A stretch of 64,000 nt of DNA, taken from the NCBI RefSeq assembly GCF_000247695.1, contig NW_004624781.1, positions 9,013,522 to 9,077,521 on the forward strand. The letters are read 5' to 3'. The notes below the pieces were generated by a model. That model did no database searches and was not told where the DNA came from. It saw nothing but the letters and a program-made list of their open reading frames with translations. The position numbers were made by a program, and so were the translations under genes. The DNA is from Heterocephalus glaber. Lineage: Eukaryota; Chordata; Mammalia; Rodentia; Bathyergidae. Of this stretch, positions 48,076 to 59,654 are shown in pieces (position 1 is the first letter of the stretch; each line of letters begins with the position of its first letter).

Positions 48076-48852
48076 AACAAATATAAAACCATAGCATGCA
48101 TAGAAATCATTTCTTTTCTCTTGCCTCAAGCTCCATAGGTTTGGTGACTAGGACAAGGCTTCTGAAACTAAATACACAGAATACCTGGCAGATCTTGTTG
48201 AAATGCAGGTTCTGATCCACACATCCAGGGTGGATCTTGAGATTCTGCATTTCCAGAAATGACCCAAGCCATGAAGTGTTTCTAGACCTGAAAGTTCCCA
48301 AATAGTGTGGACTTAAAGCACTGGAAATGTTGAGGTAGAATGGTTTAGACCCCTGCCTCAACAGCAAACTTTTGCTATGACTTAAGGTAGACGATGATAA
48401 ATTAATATGGGTTCATAACTGACATGCTTTGCAAAGATAAAATCTGAAATATTATCAAAGATTTCTAAAAAAAAAAATATTTCTATTAAAGTTCTTTTGG
48501 ATATTCACAGAAATACCTACAGCCTGCCTTAGAGGTCCTGAGTTGACATATAAAATTATAATTCCAACTATAAAAGTTCTTAGCAACATGTTTACTTGTG
48601 TGGGGCATCCAAACTTTCCAAGCATGGCTACCACCTCTAGTATGTCCTGTCATCTGCGCGGTCAAGGCTAGGAAGCAGGGGATGATTACCCTCATGCTAT
48701 AGATGACAAAGTCGAGGCTCAGGCAGGTGAAGACTCTTGTGTACCCAGATCCCATGCCCACCCCCCTTCTTATGACCCAGAGGGGATTGTTCGTTACTCC
48801 CCACTTTCCCTCTCGTTCTGGGGAAGCAGGATGTGCAAGATACAGAGCTAAT

Positions 48853-48948
48853 GGGCCGGGGATTTAGCTCAGTGGTTTCGCCACCTGCTGGGCAAGTGCA
48901 AGGAGTTTGATCCCCCGTACAAAAAAAAAAAATTAAAAAAAATAAAAA
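48853..48948 (+). repeat. ID-type SINE (GGTACC subfamily)
   Basis: 'gggccggggatttagctcag' to the A-rich tail. The flanking duplication 'agatacagagctaat' is present on both sides. Confidence 0.93.
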
Positions 48949-49158
48949 GATACAGAGCTAATCATATTCCACCCTCCCTCTCCTTGGCTCCACCCCACAG
49001 CCCAGGGTTAAAACTGTCACGTCTTGCCTACATCACAAAAGGCGTGTTTGGGATGCAAACAGCCATCTTGCTGTCTTCTTGCCCTGTTGTTTACAGGAAA
49101 GCAAGAAGGTTGAAGGTCGCCAGCGCCCACAGCCAGCCTCTTTCACAGGTACACTGTG

Positions 49159-49243
49159 TGAGCCGGGTATTTAGCTCAGTGGCACCAAGCCTGGCTTGCA
49201 AGTGTGAGGTTTTGAGTTTGATCCCTGGTACCAAAAAAGAAAC
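49159..49243 (+). repeat. ID-type SINE (GGTACC subfamily)
   Basis: 'gagccgggtatttagctcag' to GGTACC plus A tail. The flanking duplication 'acaggtacactgtg' is on both sides. Confidence 0.92.
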
Positions 49244-49654
49244 AGGTACACTGTGGCCTATCGGACTGGGGACCCCAATACTCTCAGGCCTTTGCGGTGA
49301 GAGGAGAAACAAACCCTCATCAGAGCTGGAGTCTGTCTGCTGGTTCAGTCAGTCAGCCATTTATGAACCTAAGAGTGTGATTTTTCAGCCATGGAGGTCT
49401 CAACCCAAGTAGGTTTTCAAACATTGATGCCTGGGGCCCACCATATACCTGTGGGAGGCTTTGGGGGTTTGTGGGGCTTTGAAAAGCTTACCAGACCTTC
49501 TAATACACACCCAGGGCTGCAGACTGCTGGACTGAGGTCAAGAATGTAAAGAGATTCTTTTTTTACCCCCTCCCACAGGTAGGTTCCTTCTGTAGAGGTC
49601 ACGCTTTCCCTGAGTTTAAACGTCACAGGACTTCCCTTCCTCCCAGGTGAAGCC

Positions 49655-49850
49655 ACGTGTGAAACTTGGGATGGAATGGAGGCTGCTCCAACTCCTGGCT
49701 CCACCACTTGCTACCAGAGAGGCCATACAGGGAGGGCATGGCCACAAGCCTGCTGGGCTTGCACAGGGCTCTGCTGTGAACTCATTTAGAGACCCTGGAC
49801 ACGCAACCTTCCTAAGCCTCAGTTTCCTGATCTATGAAATGGGCTGTGAG
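49655..49850 (+). repeat. MIR-type ancient SINE
   Basis: 'actcctggctccaccacttg', 'cctaagcctcagtttcctga', 'tctatgaaatggg'. Confidence 0.6.
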
Positions 49851-50565
49851 TTGCTGAAGGGATGCAGGGCTGGGCAGGAGACCCTGAGTGTGAGTATCTC
49901 CTTCAGTTTTGCATCGCAGGCATCTTGCTGGCTTTGCCCTGGTCCCTGCTCTGAGGGGATGCTGGAGGTGATGAGTGTTCAGTGCTTAGTTCAGTGCCTG
50001 GCATGTGTCAAATCTCAGTAAATGCTCATTAGGAGTAGGACGTGGGACCAGTACTCATCTCTTAGCTCTGCCACCTCCTCTGTATTTTATTCCACCTGAT
50101 CTAATTAAATTCCACTCATTCCTACTCAGGTCAACAGTGCAGTTCTGTCCCTTTACTCCACTCCCAACGCCACCCAGTCTGGCACCTTTCCTGTCAAAGC
50201 AATTGAACTGCATTCAGTCCAATTCTTCTACATCCCTCTATGCTACAGATTTGACAACAAAATACAGGACACTCTGTTATGTTTGAATTTAAATACATTT
50301 TAGATAGGATTTAGCAATCATTTTAGTACAAATATGCTCTATGATATATCCAAATATAACTTTTTTTTTCAAATACAACTATTTTTAAATCAAAATTCAA
50401 ATTTAAACAAAATGCACTTTATCTGCCAACCCTCACCTAACTTCACCAGCTCAGGAAGAGTTAGTTTTGTGCAAACATTACTCTTTCCTTTGTGCTTATT
50501 TGACACTTTTTATTACTAATATTTAACATGTGTCCAATGGTTTAATGTTTAAAAGGATTTTTCTT

Positions 50566-50665
50566 TTTTGAGACACAATCTTGCTAAGCACCCAAGCTGG
50601 CCTTGAACTTATGATCCTCCTGCCTCAGCCTCTTGAGTAGCTGGGAATATGCTACCTGGCTCATT
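50566..50665 (-). repeat. B1-type SINE fragment
   Basis: Reverse B1: 'tgagacacaatcttgctaag' to 'ctcttgagtagctggga'. Confidence 0.75.
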
Positions 50666-51136
50666 TAAATGGTTTAGAGTTGGGTTTTCTGTTCACTGCA
50701 GCTGAATACCTTCCGGCTGACACACTCATAGGTAAGAACAAACTAGCTTGCTTGGGTAGCACAGCTGGTAATCTACAGAAAAGGGGCCCAGTGCCAGTCT
50801 GACAGGCTCAGGTTCAACGTTATCCTCACATGACCTCATGGGCCCTTTCGAACCACAGCCTTCCTCTGGGCCTGCTGCCAGAATCCAAATTCCCACTGCT
50901 AAACTATCTCTTCAGGCTAAGATATCTAGGTCCTGCATAAAAATTCAACTACATTTATATTTTACTTCTGTGTGTGTATGTTGTCTACGTGTATACTATG
51001 TATGGACTGATCTTTTTTTCTGTGCCTGTTAAAATCAATCCCTTTCTAGTGTATCAACATGTTATACTTTTGCTAACATGAATGACTTTTACATACAGCC
51101 AGGAGAGGGATTTTTCACCTTTAAAAATATGTTTGG

Positions 51137-51218
51137 CAGGCCGAGGATTTAGCTCAGTGGTTCTGGCGCCTGCCCCGCAAGTGCAAGGTCCCAATTTTGA
51201 TCTCTGGTACCAAAAAAA
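51137..51218 (+). repeat. ID-type SINE inserted in the left target repeat
   Basis: 'ggccgaggatttagctcagt' to GGTACC. It is flanked by aaaatatgtttggc on both sides (about 51125 and 51219). Confidence 0.92.
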
Positions 51219-51234
51219 ATATGTTTGGCTCAGG

Positions 51235-51347
51235 GCTGGGGTTTTAGCTCAGTGGTGTTGCCACCTGCCTTGCAAGCTCAAGGTCCTGAGTCTGATCCCA
51301 GTACCAAAAACAAAAACAAAAACAAAAACAAAAAAACCCCATATGAT
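51235..51347 (+). repeat. ID SINE fused to the 5' end of an L1
   Basis: 'gggctggggttttagctcag' to 'cccagtacc', then a (CAAAAA)n tail that runs straight into truncated L1 ORF2. It has no target repeat of its own on the right. Confidence 0.85.
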
Positions 51348-52663
51348 CATCTCAATAGATGCAGAAAAAGTGTTTGACAAAGCCCAACACTCATGATGAA
51401 AAACAAACCCTGGAGAAAATTGGAATAAATAGTCTTTATCTCAACCTGAGGAAAGCCATCTATGAAAAACCAATAGTCAACATGATACTAAACTGGCAAA
51501 AACTGAAATCTTTCACGCTAAAATCAGGAACAAGATAAGGATGTCCACTCTCATCACAGTTATTCAATATAGTTCTGGAAACATTAGCTATAGCAGTTAG
51601 ACAAGAAGAAATAAAAGGAATAAGGATAGGAAAGGAAGAAGTTAAATTGTCATTATTTGTAGATGACATGACACTCTATATTGAAGAACCAAAAAATTCC
51701 ACCAAAAAACTTATAGACTTAATAACCAAATTCAGTGCAGTAGCTGGATACAAGATCAACACTCAAAAATCAATAACATTCCTGTATATGAATAACAGAC
51801 TCACTGGGAGAGGAACTGGGGAAACAACTCCTTTTGCAATAGCATCCAAAAAAATGAAATACCTAGGAATCAATCTAACATAGGAAGTAAAAGACCTCTA
51901 CTTTCAAAACTACAGCATTCTGAAAAAAGAGATCGAAGAGGATATCAGAAAATGGAAAGACCTCCCTTATTCTTGGATAGGAATAACCAATATAGTGAAA
52001 GTGGCCATACTTCCAAAACTGTTATATAGATTTAATGCAAGCCCAATAGAAATTCTGACAGCATATCTCACAGAAGTAGAGAAAATGATCCAAAAATTAA
52101 TTTGGAACCAGAAGAGACCTAGAATAGCAAAGGCAATTCTAGGCAACAAAGGCAAGGCAGGGGGTATCACAATCCCCAACTTGAAACTATACTACAAAGC
52201 TACTGTGATAAAAACAACATGGTACTGGCAAAGAAACTGACCTGAGGATCAATGGAACAGATTAGAAGATGCAGAAACAACTCCAGACATACTAAGCCAC
52301 CTCATCTTCGATAAAGGAGCCAAACACCCTCACTGGAGGAAAGATAGCCTCTTTAATAAATGGTTCTGGAAAAACTGGGTTTCAACTTGTCAAAGATTAA
52401 AACTAGACTCATATCTTTCACTATGTACTAAGCTCAAATCAAAATGGATCAAAGATCTAAATATTAAAACAGAAACACTAAATCTGCTGGAAGATAAAAT
52501 AGGTAGAACTCTTGAAGACATTGTAGGAAAACACTTTATGAACAATTCCTCAGTTGCACAGGAACTAGCACAAAGAATCAACAGCTGGGATCTCATCTTA
52601 TTAAAAAGCTTTGTACAGCAAGAGAAACCACCACAGGGTGAAGAGACAACCTACAATGTGGGG
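51348..52663 (+). pseudogene. L1 ORF2 reverse-transcriptase region (5'-truncated, decayed), part A
   Basis: ORF2 begins mid reverse-transcriptase ('MIISIDAEKVFDK'). The frame 51647-51883 includes the RT active-site block as [11 protein letters not shown], where most L1s have FADD. The Ala-to-Val change and several stops indicate a dead copy. Later blocks (51995-52240, 52240-52640) are the ORF2 region after the RT core. The sequence stops at 52663 because another L1 is inserted. It resumes at 53640. Confidence 0.9.
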
Positions 52664-53639
52664 GAAAAATTTTTTTGTCATTAAGTTTATTGGTACATTT
52701 TAGGTATACAATACAGTTACATTCATCATGGGAATTTGTACCTTTACATGATGTATCTTGGTTCTTATTTTTTCCCCATTCCCCTGACTTCCTTTCAACC
52801 CTTCCACCCCTCCTATTCACAAAGACTTTGTTTTCACTTTTTTCTTTTTCTCATATTTTTTCCTTTCCCTTCTTTCCTTTTCCCTACCCCTCCCATTTCT
52901 CCTACCTCTTTAGACCTTTTCTTCCTATTTCACATTATCTATTATACATTTTGATCCTTATTTACACTTTCAGTTTCTCACACCAGAGAAATTATTTGGT
53001 ATTTACACATGTGTGTCCTACTTATTTCACTTAAGAGTATGGCCTCAATGTGCATCCATTTAGCTATAAATATCTCTAGTTTCTCATTCTTTATGGCTGA
53101 GTGGTACTCTATTTTATGAAGAAAAAAAAAACCCCACGTCTTCTTTATCCAGTCTCCAGTTGATGGGCACTTGGGCTGTTTCCAAGCTTTAGCTATTACA
53201 AACTGTGCCACTATAAATATGGGTGTGCATATATCGCTGTGGTATGATTCTTTTAATTCTTTTGGGAAGATAGCCAGCAGGGGAATAGCTGGGTCAAATG
53301 GGACTTCTAATCCGAGTTGTTTGAGGTGTCTCCATACTGATTTCCACAGTGGCTGCACCAGTCTGCACTCCCACCAACAATGGAGAAGGGTTCCTTTCTC
53401 CCCACACCCCTGCCAGCATTTGTTATTGGACGATTTCTTGATAGCAGCCATTCTTTCTGGGGTGAGGTGGAATCTCAGTGTTGTTTTCATCTGCATCTCC
53501 TGAATTCAGATGTCCATTTTTGAACTAGGTCTTTATATTTGGGGGGGTCTTATTTTTTAAAGTTCTTCATAGATGCTAGATAGTAGTCCTTTGTCTGAGG
53601 AACAGCTGGTAAAAATTTTTTCCCACATGAAAAATTTTT
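52664..53639 (-). mobile_element. Younger L1 3' fragment inserted in reverse into the first L1
   Basis: On the minus strand, the end of ORF2 (frame at 53496-52978, with the Cys-rich block [18 protein letters not shown], then [15 protein letters not shown]) leads into a full 3'UTR and an A tail at 52676-52670. An 11-bp duplication gaaaaattttt (52664-52674, 53629-53639) flanks it. It is about 950 bp and 5'-truncated. Its own 5' break lies at the same L1 position as the integration site. Confidence 0.85.
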
Positions 53640-53690
53640 ATCAGCTGTTCCTCAGGCAAAGGACTACTATCTAGCATGTATAAAGAACTC
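53561..53690. repeat. Large natural palindrome (L1 head-to-head)
   Basis: Left arm 53561-53620 and right arm 53630-53690 are inverted copies of one L1 segment ('agtagtcctttgtctgagga' against 'tcctcaggcaaaggactact'), with a 9-nt spacer. Homology continues beyond the arms, interrupted on the right by an ID SINE. Confidence 0.9.
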
Positions 53691-54206
53691 AAGGGCTGGG
53701 GATTTACCTCAGTGGCTAAGTCATGCCTGCCTCCCAAGCACAATGTCCTGAGTTTGATCCCCAATAACAAACAAAAAAGAACAAAAAAAAATCAGACCCC
53801 CAAATTTAAAGTCCCAATCCAAAAATGGCCATCCAAAATGGATAGACATTTCTCAGATGAAGAAGTAGAAATAGCAAATAAACATATGAAAAAATGTTCA
53901 ACATCACTGGTCATTTATGAGATGCAAAGAAAGCCGGGGATTTAGCTCAGTGGTTTCGCCACCTGCCTCGCAAGAGCAAGGACCTGAGTTGGATCCTCGG
54001 TACCAAAAAAAAAGAAAAAAATGAGAAAAGAAGGGAAAAATGGAAACAAAGCTTTTGTAAAAAGGGAGGGATGGAGAGGTTGAAGGGAGGAAAGGGAAAT
54101 GGGAAAAATAAGAATGAAGATATATCATGTACAGGTACAAATTTCCAATGATGAATGTGATCATAATGTATACTTAAAATGTACCAATAAGCTCAATGAA
54201 TTTAAA
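53640..54206 (+). mobile_element. L1 part B: remaining ORF2 and 3'UTR with two ID insertions
   Basis: This continues the first L1 after the interruption. ID SINEs sit at 53695-53790 and 53935-54020. The 3'UTR at 54030-54200 ends 'aaaatgtaccaataagctca'. Directly afterwards comes aaaaatatgtttg, the same target sequence found at about 51124-51136 before the composite. Confidence 0.85.
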
Positions 54207-55218
54207 AAATATGTTTGTCTCTAGAAGGTGAAATATGTTCCTATTAAGCAGGAAGTATAAACCATTGATATGTATTTTTTAAAGTCACAAGACTGAGGGC
54301 TGGTTAGCAAGAGGTCTGATGCTTTAAAGTTGATTCCAGGCCCTTCTTCCTAACTTGTTCATTGTTCACAGAAACTATATCTCTGTCAAAATACGGAGAT
54401 TTCATCCTCTCTGCTGAGGATTCTTACCTAGAGAATCAAATTTTTCTAATAAAAAATAGCGACATCAGGGAATTGTGATGAATATCACTGAACTATACAC
54501 TGAAAAATGGTTCAAATGGCAATTTTGTTATATATATATTTCACCAAAATTTTAAAAATAATGTACCAAGAACTTTGAGTTACACACTTTAACTGGGTGC
54601 AACATAGGGCATATGATTTATATATCAAGGAAGATGATTTAAAAAATAACCAGTGACTAGTTTCCCTTAGGAAAATGTCTCTTAAGTTTCTGAAAAGGAA
54701 TCTGATTGCTAAATAATTTCAAAGGTATTAATACAAGGGACCCATGTGTGAACACCCATTTACAAACATGAATGTTAGTTAACACAGCCCTTATGATCAC
54801 TTCTTCGGAGCAATGTCTTATTTTCGTACCATTTCAAACTTAAGAGACCGGTGACAAGCATTTTTTGTTTTAAAATCGTACATGACAACACACAGACACA
54901 CAAGTAGGGGAAACTCAGTCTAATGGCTTCTGGCACCAGGAGAAAAACCTAGTATGTAAAATACACTAGACTGAAATAACTACAGAAATGCATCCACTTT
55001 GACACAATGGTGGTGTAATGCAGAGCCGTTTCATCAGCTAAGGGTACAAGAGCGGCTCCCAGGAAATGCAAGCACCATACAGGTAAAGAATCTGTGCATT
55101 ACAGTCATGTGTTTGGCATCTTTACATAAGAAAGCCATTCAGAATAGCTGTGCGCATACTTTACTACTAGAATACACTTAGAATACATGGCCTTTACACT
55201 GTTTTTAAGATTCCATGT

Positions 55219-55415
55219 AGGCTGGGTGCAGTGACACACACTTGTAATTCCAGCTTTTCAGGAGGCTGAGGTAGAAATATCTTGAGTTCCAGGCTAAGCA
55301 ATTAGCAAGACCCTGACTCAGAATAAAATAAAAAGGGCTGGGGGGTGTAGCTGAGTGGTAGATTACTTGCCTGCCATGTGTGAGTCCTTGAATTCTTCCC
55401 CAGCACTGAAAAATA
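55219..55415 (+). repeat. B1-ID dimer SINE
   Basis: 'ggctgggtgcagtgacacac', linker 'cagaataaaataaaaa', then 'gggctggggggtgtagctga' and an A tail. Confidence 0.8.
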
Positions 55416-56275
55416 AATTTCTACCAAAATAGATGGACCCAAAACTGGAGGAGCTCTAAAATGTTCCAAGTTTCCAGCTGTGAGTTCTCTTAGACAACTC
55501 TGGAAAAGAGGAAGAGCCCATGAGCAGAGCATGTCGTATTGTTAGATACAAGGAAGCAGGTGGCACACCAGGGACCTCCACGGACAGGAAGAGGAAGGGC
55601 CTCTCTGCTTGGCAGGGTGGGCTGGGGTGGGACTGAGGTAGGGCCAGGACTTGAAGAAGATTTCTGCTAGATAGAGGAGGAGCCTCCAGCCAGAGAAGAA
55701 AGCTTGCAGGACCCTGGCCAGAAAGAACAGGGCCTGCTGGGGGCAGAGCAGGGAGCTACCTATAGAATGCTTGGGGCAGGGAGGGGGTGACTCTGGAGAG
55801 GGGGTTCCAGCCAGCTGAGAGGCTCTGAATGCCCAGGTAAGAGGCCCAATGTGGGCTGCTGTTGACTTAAGGGGGAACTTGAGAGTCTTTAAGTAGGACA
55901 TAGGACAGTAACATAATAGGAAGCATACTCCTCTAACTTTTTTTGTATATTGTCTCCTTATAAGAAAGACTATTACCAGGAACTGTATATTTCAAAAGTT
56001 TCCACTTCTGACTCTTGTTTTTAAATTATAGGGTGTACAAAAGCATCCTAGAACAAAGATTCCCATGGGATTTTATATAACCAGTAATTAAAAGTAGATC
56101 TATTCTATGTGCAGCTGTTTTAATATACCAATATGGTACATGAAATTATAAGCCTTGCTAAATCATTATGAAGTCTGAGTAAGTCAGCTAAGTCTGTAGA
56201 AGGTATATGTACGTGCTCATGGGCAGAGAGTATTTTCCCATGTATGCAGCAACCCAGGCAAATAATTCAGTAACT

Positions 56276-57079
56276 TTTTTAAAAAGTTGTTTTATTAGTA
56301 TATGTTTGTAATACATTGCAGTTCGTGTTGGAGAATTGGCTACATGCATATAACATATTTTGATCATTTTTGATCCCTTTACTCCCCTCTCTCTTACCTC
56401 TTACCCCCGACCCCTTTTCCCCATCTCCAAAATGTCTGCCTTCTTATTTCCTACTGTCTCTCCTTTACTTTATTCATTTATTTGTATTTTAAGTTTTTGG
56501 AAATCTGCTTTTTTTTTTTTTGGTACTGGGGATCAAACTTGGGTCCTAGCACTTGCGAGGCAGGTGGCGGAACCAAAGAGCTAAATCCCCAGCCCTGTAT
56601 TTTAGGTTTTTAATATAAGAGAGTCATGCAACATTTAACTTTGGGTCTGACTTCACTTAGCATTACGGTCTCAAGATCTACATCCATTTTCCTGCAAATG
56701 ATATTACTCCATCCTCCTCTATGGCCAAATAATATTCCATTGTGTATATATACCACATTCTCTTCATCCATTCCTGTGTTGATGGATATCTAGTCCGTTT
56801 TAACAGCTTAGGCATTGTAAATTGTCCTGCTGTAAACATGGGTATGCATGTATCACTATAGTATGATGTCTTTAATTCTTTCAGGAAGATACCCAGGAGA
56901 AGAATAGCTGGGTCAAGTAGAATTTCTATTATTAATTTGTTGAGGAATTTCCATCCTGATTTTCACAGTGGTTGTACTAGTTTACATCCCCACCAATAAT
57001 GTAGAAATGTTGCTTTCCCCCCACATCCTCACCAGCATTTGTTGTTTTATGTGTTCTTCATGACAGCCATTCTGACTAG
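56276..57079 (-). mobile_element. L1 3' part, antisense (segment 1)
   Basis: Reversed L1 3'UTR (pyrimidine-rich, 56360-56480) and distal ORF2 ('ggccaaataatattccattg', 'accaataatgtagaaatgtt'). It is interrupted by a reverse ID SINE at 56510-56597 (flank repeat gtatttta) and then by a MaLR element at 57080. Confidence 0.8.
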
Positions 57080-57084
57080 GGTGA

Positions 57085-58986
57085 TGCTTCGGTTTGGGTC
57101 TAGATGTGCTCCCAAATCCTCGTTTGGGCATAGGTGGCTTTTTCAGAGGTGGCTGAATGTAGAGTGTGTAATGCTGAGATTAAGGGCGTGTGATTACTAA
57201 ACCAGTGCATTGCTTGGTTTGGCAACACCCTAATCCCGGTAGTCTGGATAAGATAAAAGGGGCAGAAAGATGCTGTTAAGGTTCCCTTGTTGCTTTGCTA
57301 TCTTTGGTCTGCCATGAACTGTTGCCCCTCTGGCATGTGCCACCTTGCCTTGGAGCCAGCTGATTATAGATTGAAGCCTCTGCAAACTGTGAGCTAAATA
57401 AACCTTTCTCCTTTTTGCTTTGGGTGTCAAGTATTTTGTCTCAGCGATGAGAAAAGTAGCTAAGAAAAAATGTGGTGCTGAGGGTGGGGTTGTTGCTATG
57501 ACATTACCTGGCCATGTGGCTCAAGAGCCTTTGGAACTGGCTTGTGGGAAGGAGAACAGTTAAGAAAGATTCAGAAATGCCAGCTGAAAAAGTGGAGCTG
57601 GAACTGTATGGGAGATTCTGGTCAGAGCTCAGAAAACCAGAAGGCTGGTAAAGACCAGGCTCAGGAGGTCTCTGTTGGGAAGAAGGACTACACTGGCTGT
57701 TGGACTCCAGATGATGTGTGTTATGGCTTGGCAGAAAATTTGTCTGCATTTTGCTTGTGTCCAGAGACTTTTCCTGAGACTGAGATTAAAGGAACCAGAC
57801 TAATTAATCCAGCAGAAGAAATTTCAAGGCAATCTAATGTTGAGGCAGTGGGATGGCTACTGTTGGGGGCTTTTATCCAGATTTATGTTGAGAATCAAGA
57901 GCAAATAGCCAGGCAGAATGATTTAAAACATTTTGAGTTTGGCCAGAAAGGAAGCTCCAGTAAAGCTGCAGCCTGGAAAGATAGAGCAGAAGAGATCTTG
58001 ATTGCTGAGAAGAAACAGGAGAATAGAAAAGATGGCCTGAGTGCATCACAAGAAGCAGCAGGACTCCACCCTTTGCAGCCTCAAAATTGGGAAAGTGAAA
58101 GACCTTGCTTTGAGAAGATAGTTCCAGAGCACTATGTTCCAGAATGGTGGTGGCCTAGGGAAGTTGTCCTTTAGGATTTGGTTCATAGGCAGTCGACTCC
58201 TATAGGCAAGAGAGAAGGAAGCCTTTGGCATCATCCATGTGGTGCTGGGTTTAGGCTCATGCAGAATGAAAGAGTTGTGGGGTCAGGAAGGCGTCCACCC
58301 AGGTTTCAGAAGAAGGCCTGGGAGGGCAGGCAGTGTGTCCCTGAGAGGGCAGGGTGTGAAGCTGTGAGTGTGAGGCCGAAGGTGCAGTGAAGACCCCAGA
58401 AGTTTGGAGGAGCCAGGAACTTGAACTGTCTGAGGAAAACTGCAAGGAGCAAAGCAGGCCCAGGAGAGAAGCCATGGGAGCTACAACAAGTGCTGTAGGG
58501 GTGGAGCCACCTGAGCCCTTTGGAGGTCACAATTTGGCACAGATTTGGGGGATGCTGGGAGTGGAACTGTGGGATTTAATGTTTGCCTTACTGGATTGCT
58601 TTATTTCCATTCCTTGCTATCACCCTGTATGTAACCACCTCATAAGGTCATAGGTGGCTTTTTCAGAGGTGGCTGAATCTAGAGTGTGTGATGCTGAGAT
58701 TAGGGGTGTGTGATTACTAAACTGGTACACTGATTGGTTTGGCATTGCCCTAATCCCAGCAGTCTGGATAAGATAAAAGGGGCAGAAAGACACTATAAAG
58801 TTTCCTTGTTGCTTTGCTACCTTTGGTCTGCCATGAACTGTTGCCCCTCTGCCATGTGCCACCTTGCCTTGGAGCCAGCTGATTATAGACTGAAGCCTCT
58901 ACAAACTGTGAGCTAAATAAACCTTTCTCGCTTTAGCTTTGAGTGTCAGGTATTTTGTCTCAGCAATGAGAAAAGTAACTAAGACA
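57085..58986 (+). mobile_element. MaLR (ERVL-type) retrotransposon with two LTRs
   Basis: 5' LTR at 57085-57466 (TGCTTCGGTTTGGGTC...; aataaa at about 57397). Primer-binding-like 'tggtgctgagggtgggg' follows. The interior is about 57467-58648. The 3' LTR at 58649-58986 lacks its first 47-50 bp and ends CA. A perfect 5-bp target duplication ggtga (57080-57084, 58987-58991) flanks the unit, which lies inside the antisense L1. The LTRs differ at about 30 of roughly 335 compared positions by hand count, so the insertion is old. No pol or env motifs were seen. Confidence 0.88.
57542..58174 (+). pseudogene. Open frame in the MaLR interior (210 codons), function unknown
   Basis: The longest frame in the element, starting about 75 bp after the 5' LTR, in sense orientation. 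The product would be hydrophilic and Glu/Lys-rich, with a few Cys and Trp. I see no capsid, zinc-knuckle, protease or reverse-transcriptase motif. MaLR interiors usually lack recognisable retroviral genes, so this may be a degenerate gag-like or MaLR-specific frame, or survival by chance in an element that is about 9% diverged. Confidence 0.45.
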
Positions 58987-58991
58987 GGTGA

Positions 58992-59623
58992 GATAGAATC
59001 TGAGTTGTTTTGATGTATATTTCCCAATAGCCAAAGATGCTGAACATTTTTTTCACATACTTATTGGCTGTTTGTTCTTCTTCTTTTGTGAACTCCAAAG
59101 GGCTCGGGTGGCTCCACCCCTACAGCACTTGTTGTAGCTCCCATGGCTTCTCTCCTGGGCCTGCTTTGCTCCTTGCAGTTTTCCTCAGACAATTCAAGTT
59201 CCTGGCTCCTCCAAACTTCTGGGGTCTTCACTGCACCTTCAGCCTCACACTCACATTTTCACACACTACCTTCTCAGGGGAACACTGCCTGCCCTCCCAG
59301 GCCTTCTTCATTTGCCTTTTTAGATTGGGGTATTAGTTTCTTAGGTTTGGTTTTGTTTTTCAGCTCTTTATATACTTTAGGTTCTAGCCCCCTATCAGAA
59401 GAGTGGTTGGCAGTTTTTCTCCCATTCTGTAGGCTGTCTCCTCACCCTGCTAATTGTTTTCTTTGTTATGCAGCTTTTTAATTTGATATAATCGCATTTG
59501 TTGATTCTTGATATTATTTCCTGTGCTACGAGAGTTCTGTTCAGGAAGTCTTTGCCTGTGGCTTCAAGTGTTTCCCTTACGTTATCTTCCAGCAGTTTTA
59601 AAGTTTCTGGTTTTTAAAAGGAT

Positions 59624-59624
<1 letters not shown>
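58992..59624 (-). mobile_element. L1, antisense (segment 2), carrying an inverted MaLR piece
   Basis: The L1 text resumes directly after the MaLR ('agatagaatctgagttgttt', 'tttttcacatacttattggc'). After the foreign piece at 59090-59313 it continues ('gattggggtattagtttctt', 'tctcccattctgtaggctgt', 'gcatttgttgattcttgata'). Confidence 0.85.
59090..59313 (-). repeat. Inverted copy of the MaLR interior
   Basis: About 224 bp equal to the reverse complement of about 58305-58526, with few differences. It lacks LTRs and has no visible target duplication. It replaces a short stretch of the L1 between 'cttcttttgtga' and 'tttgcctttttagattgg'. Confidence 0.85.

Positions 59625-59654
<30 letters not shown>

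Noticed and set aside
53171..53503. 110-codon plus-strand frame
   Set aside because: Antisense shadow of the reverse L1 ORF2 C-terminal frame.
58306..59481. Similar ORFs of 70-110 codons on opposite strands (58306-58530 minus, 59037-59481 plus)
   Set aside because: They are the antisense reading of the MaLR interior and its inverted copy, not a gene pair.
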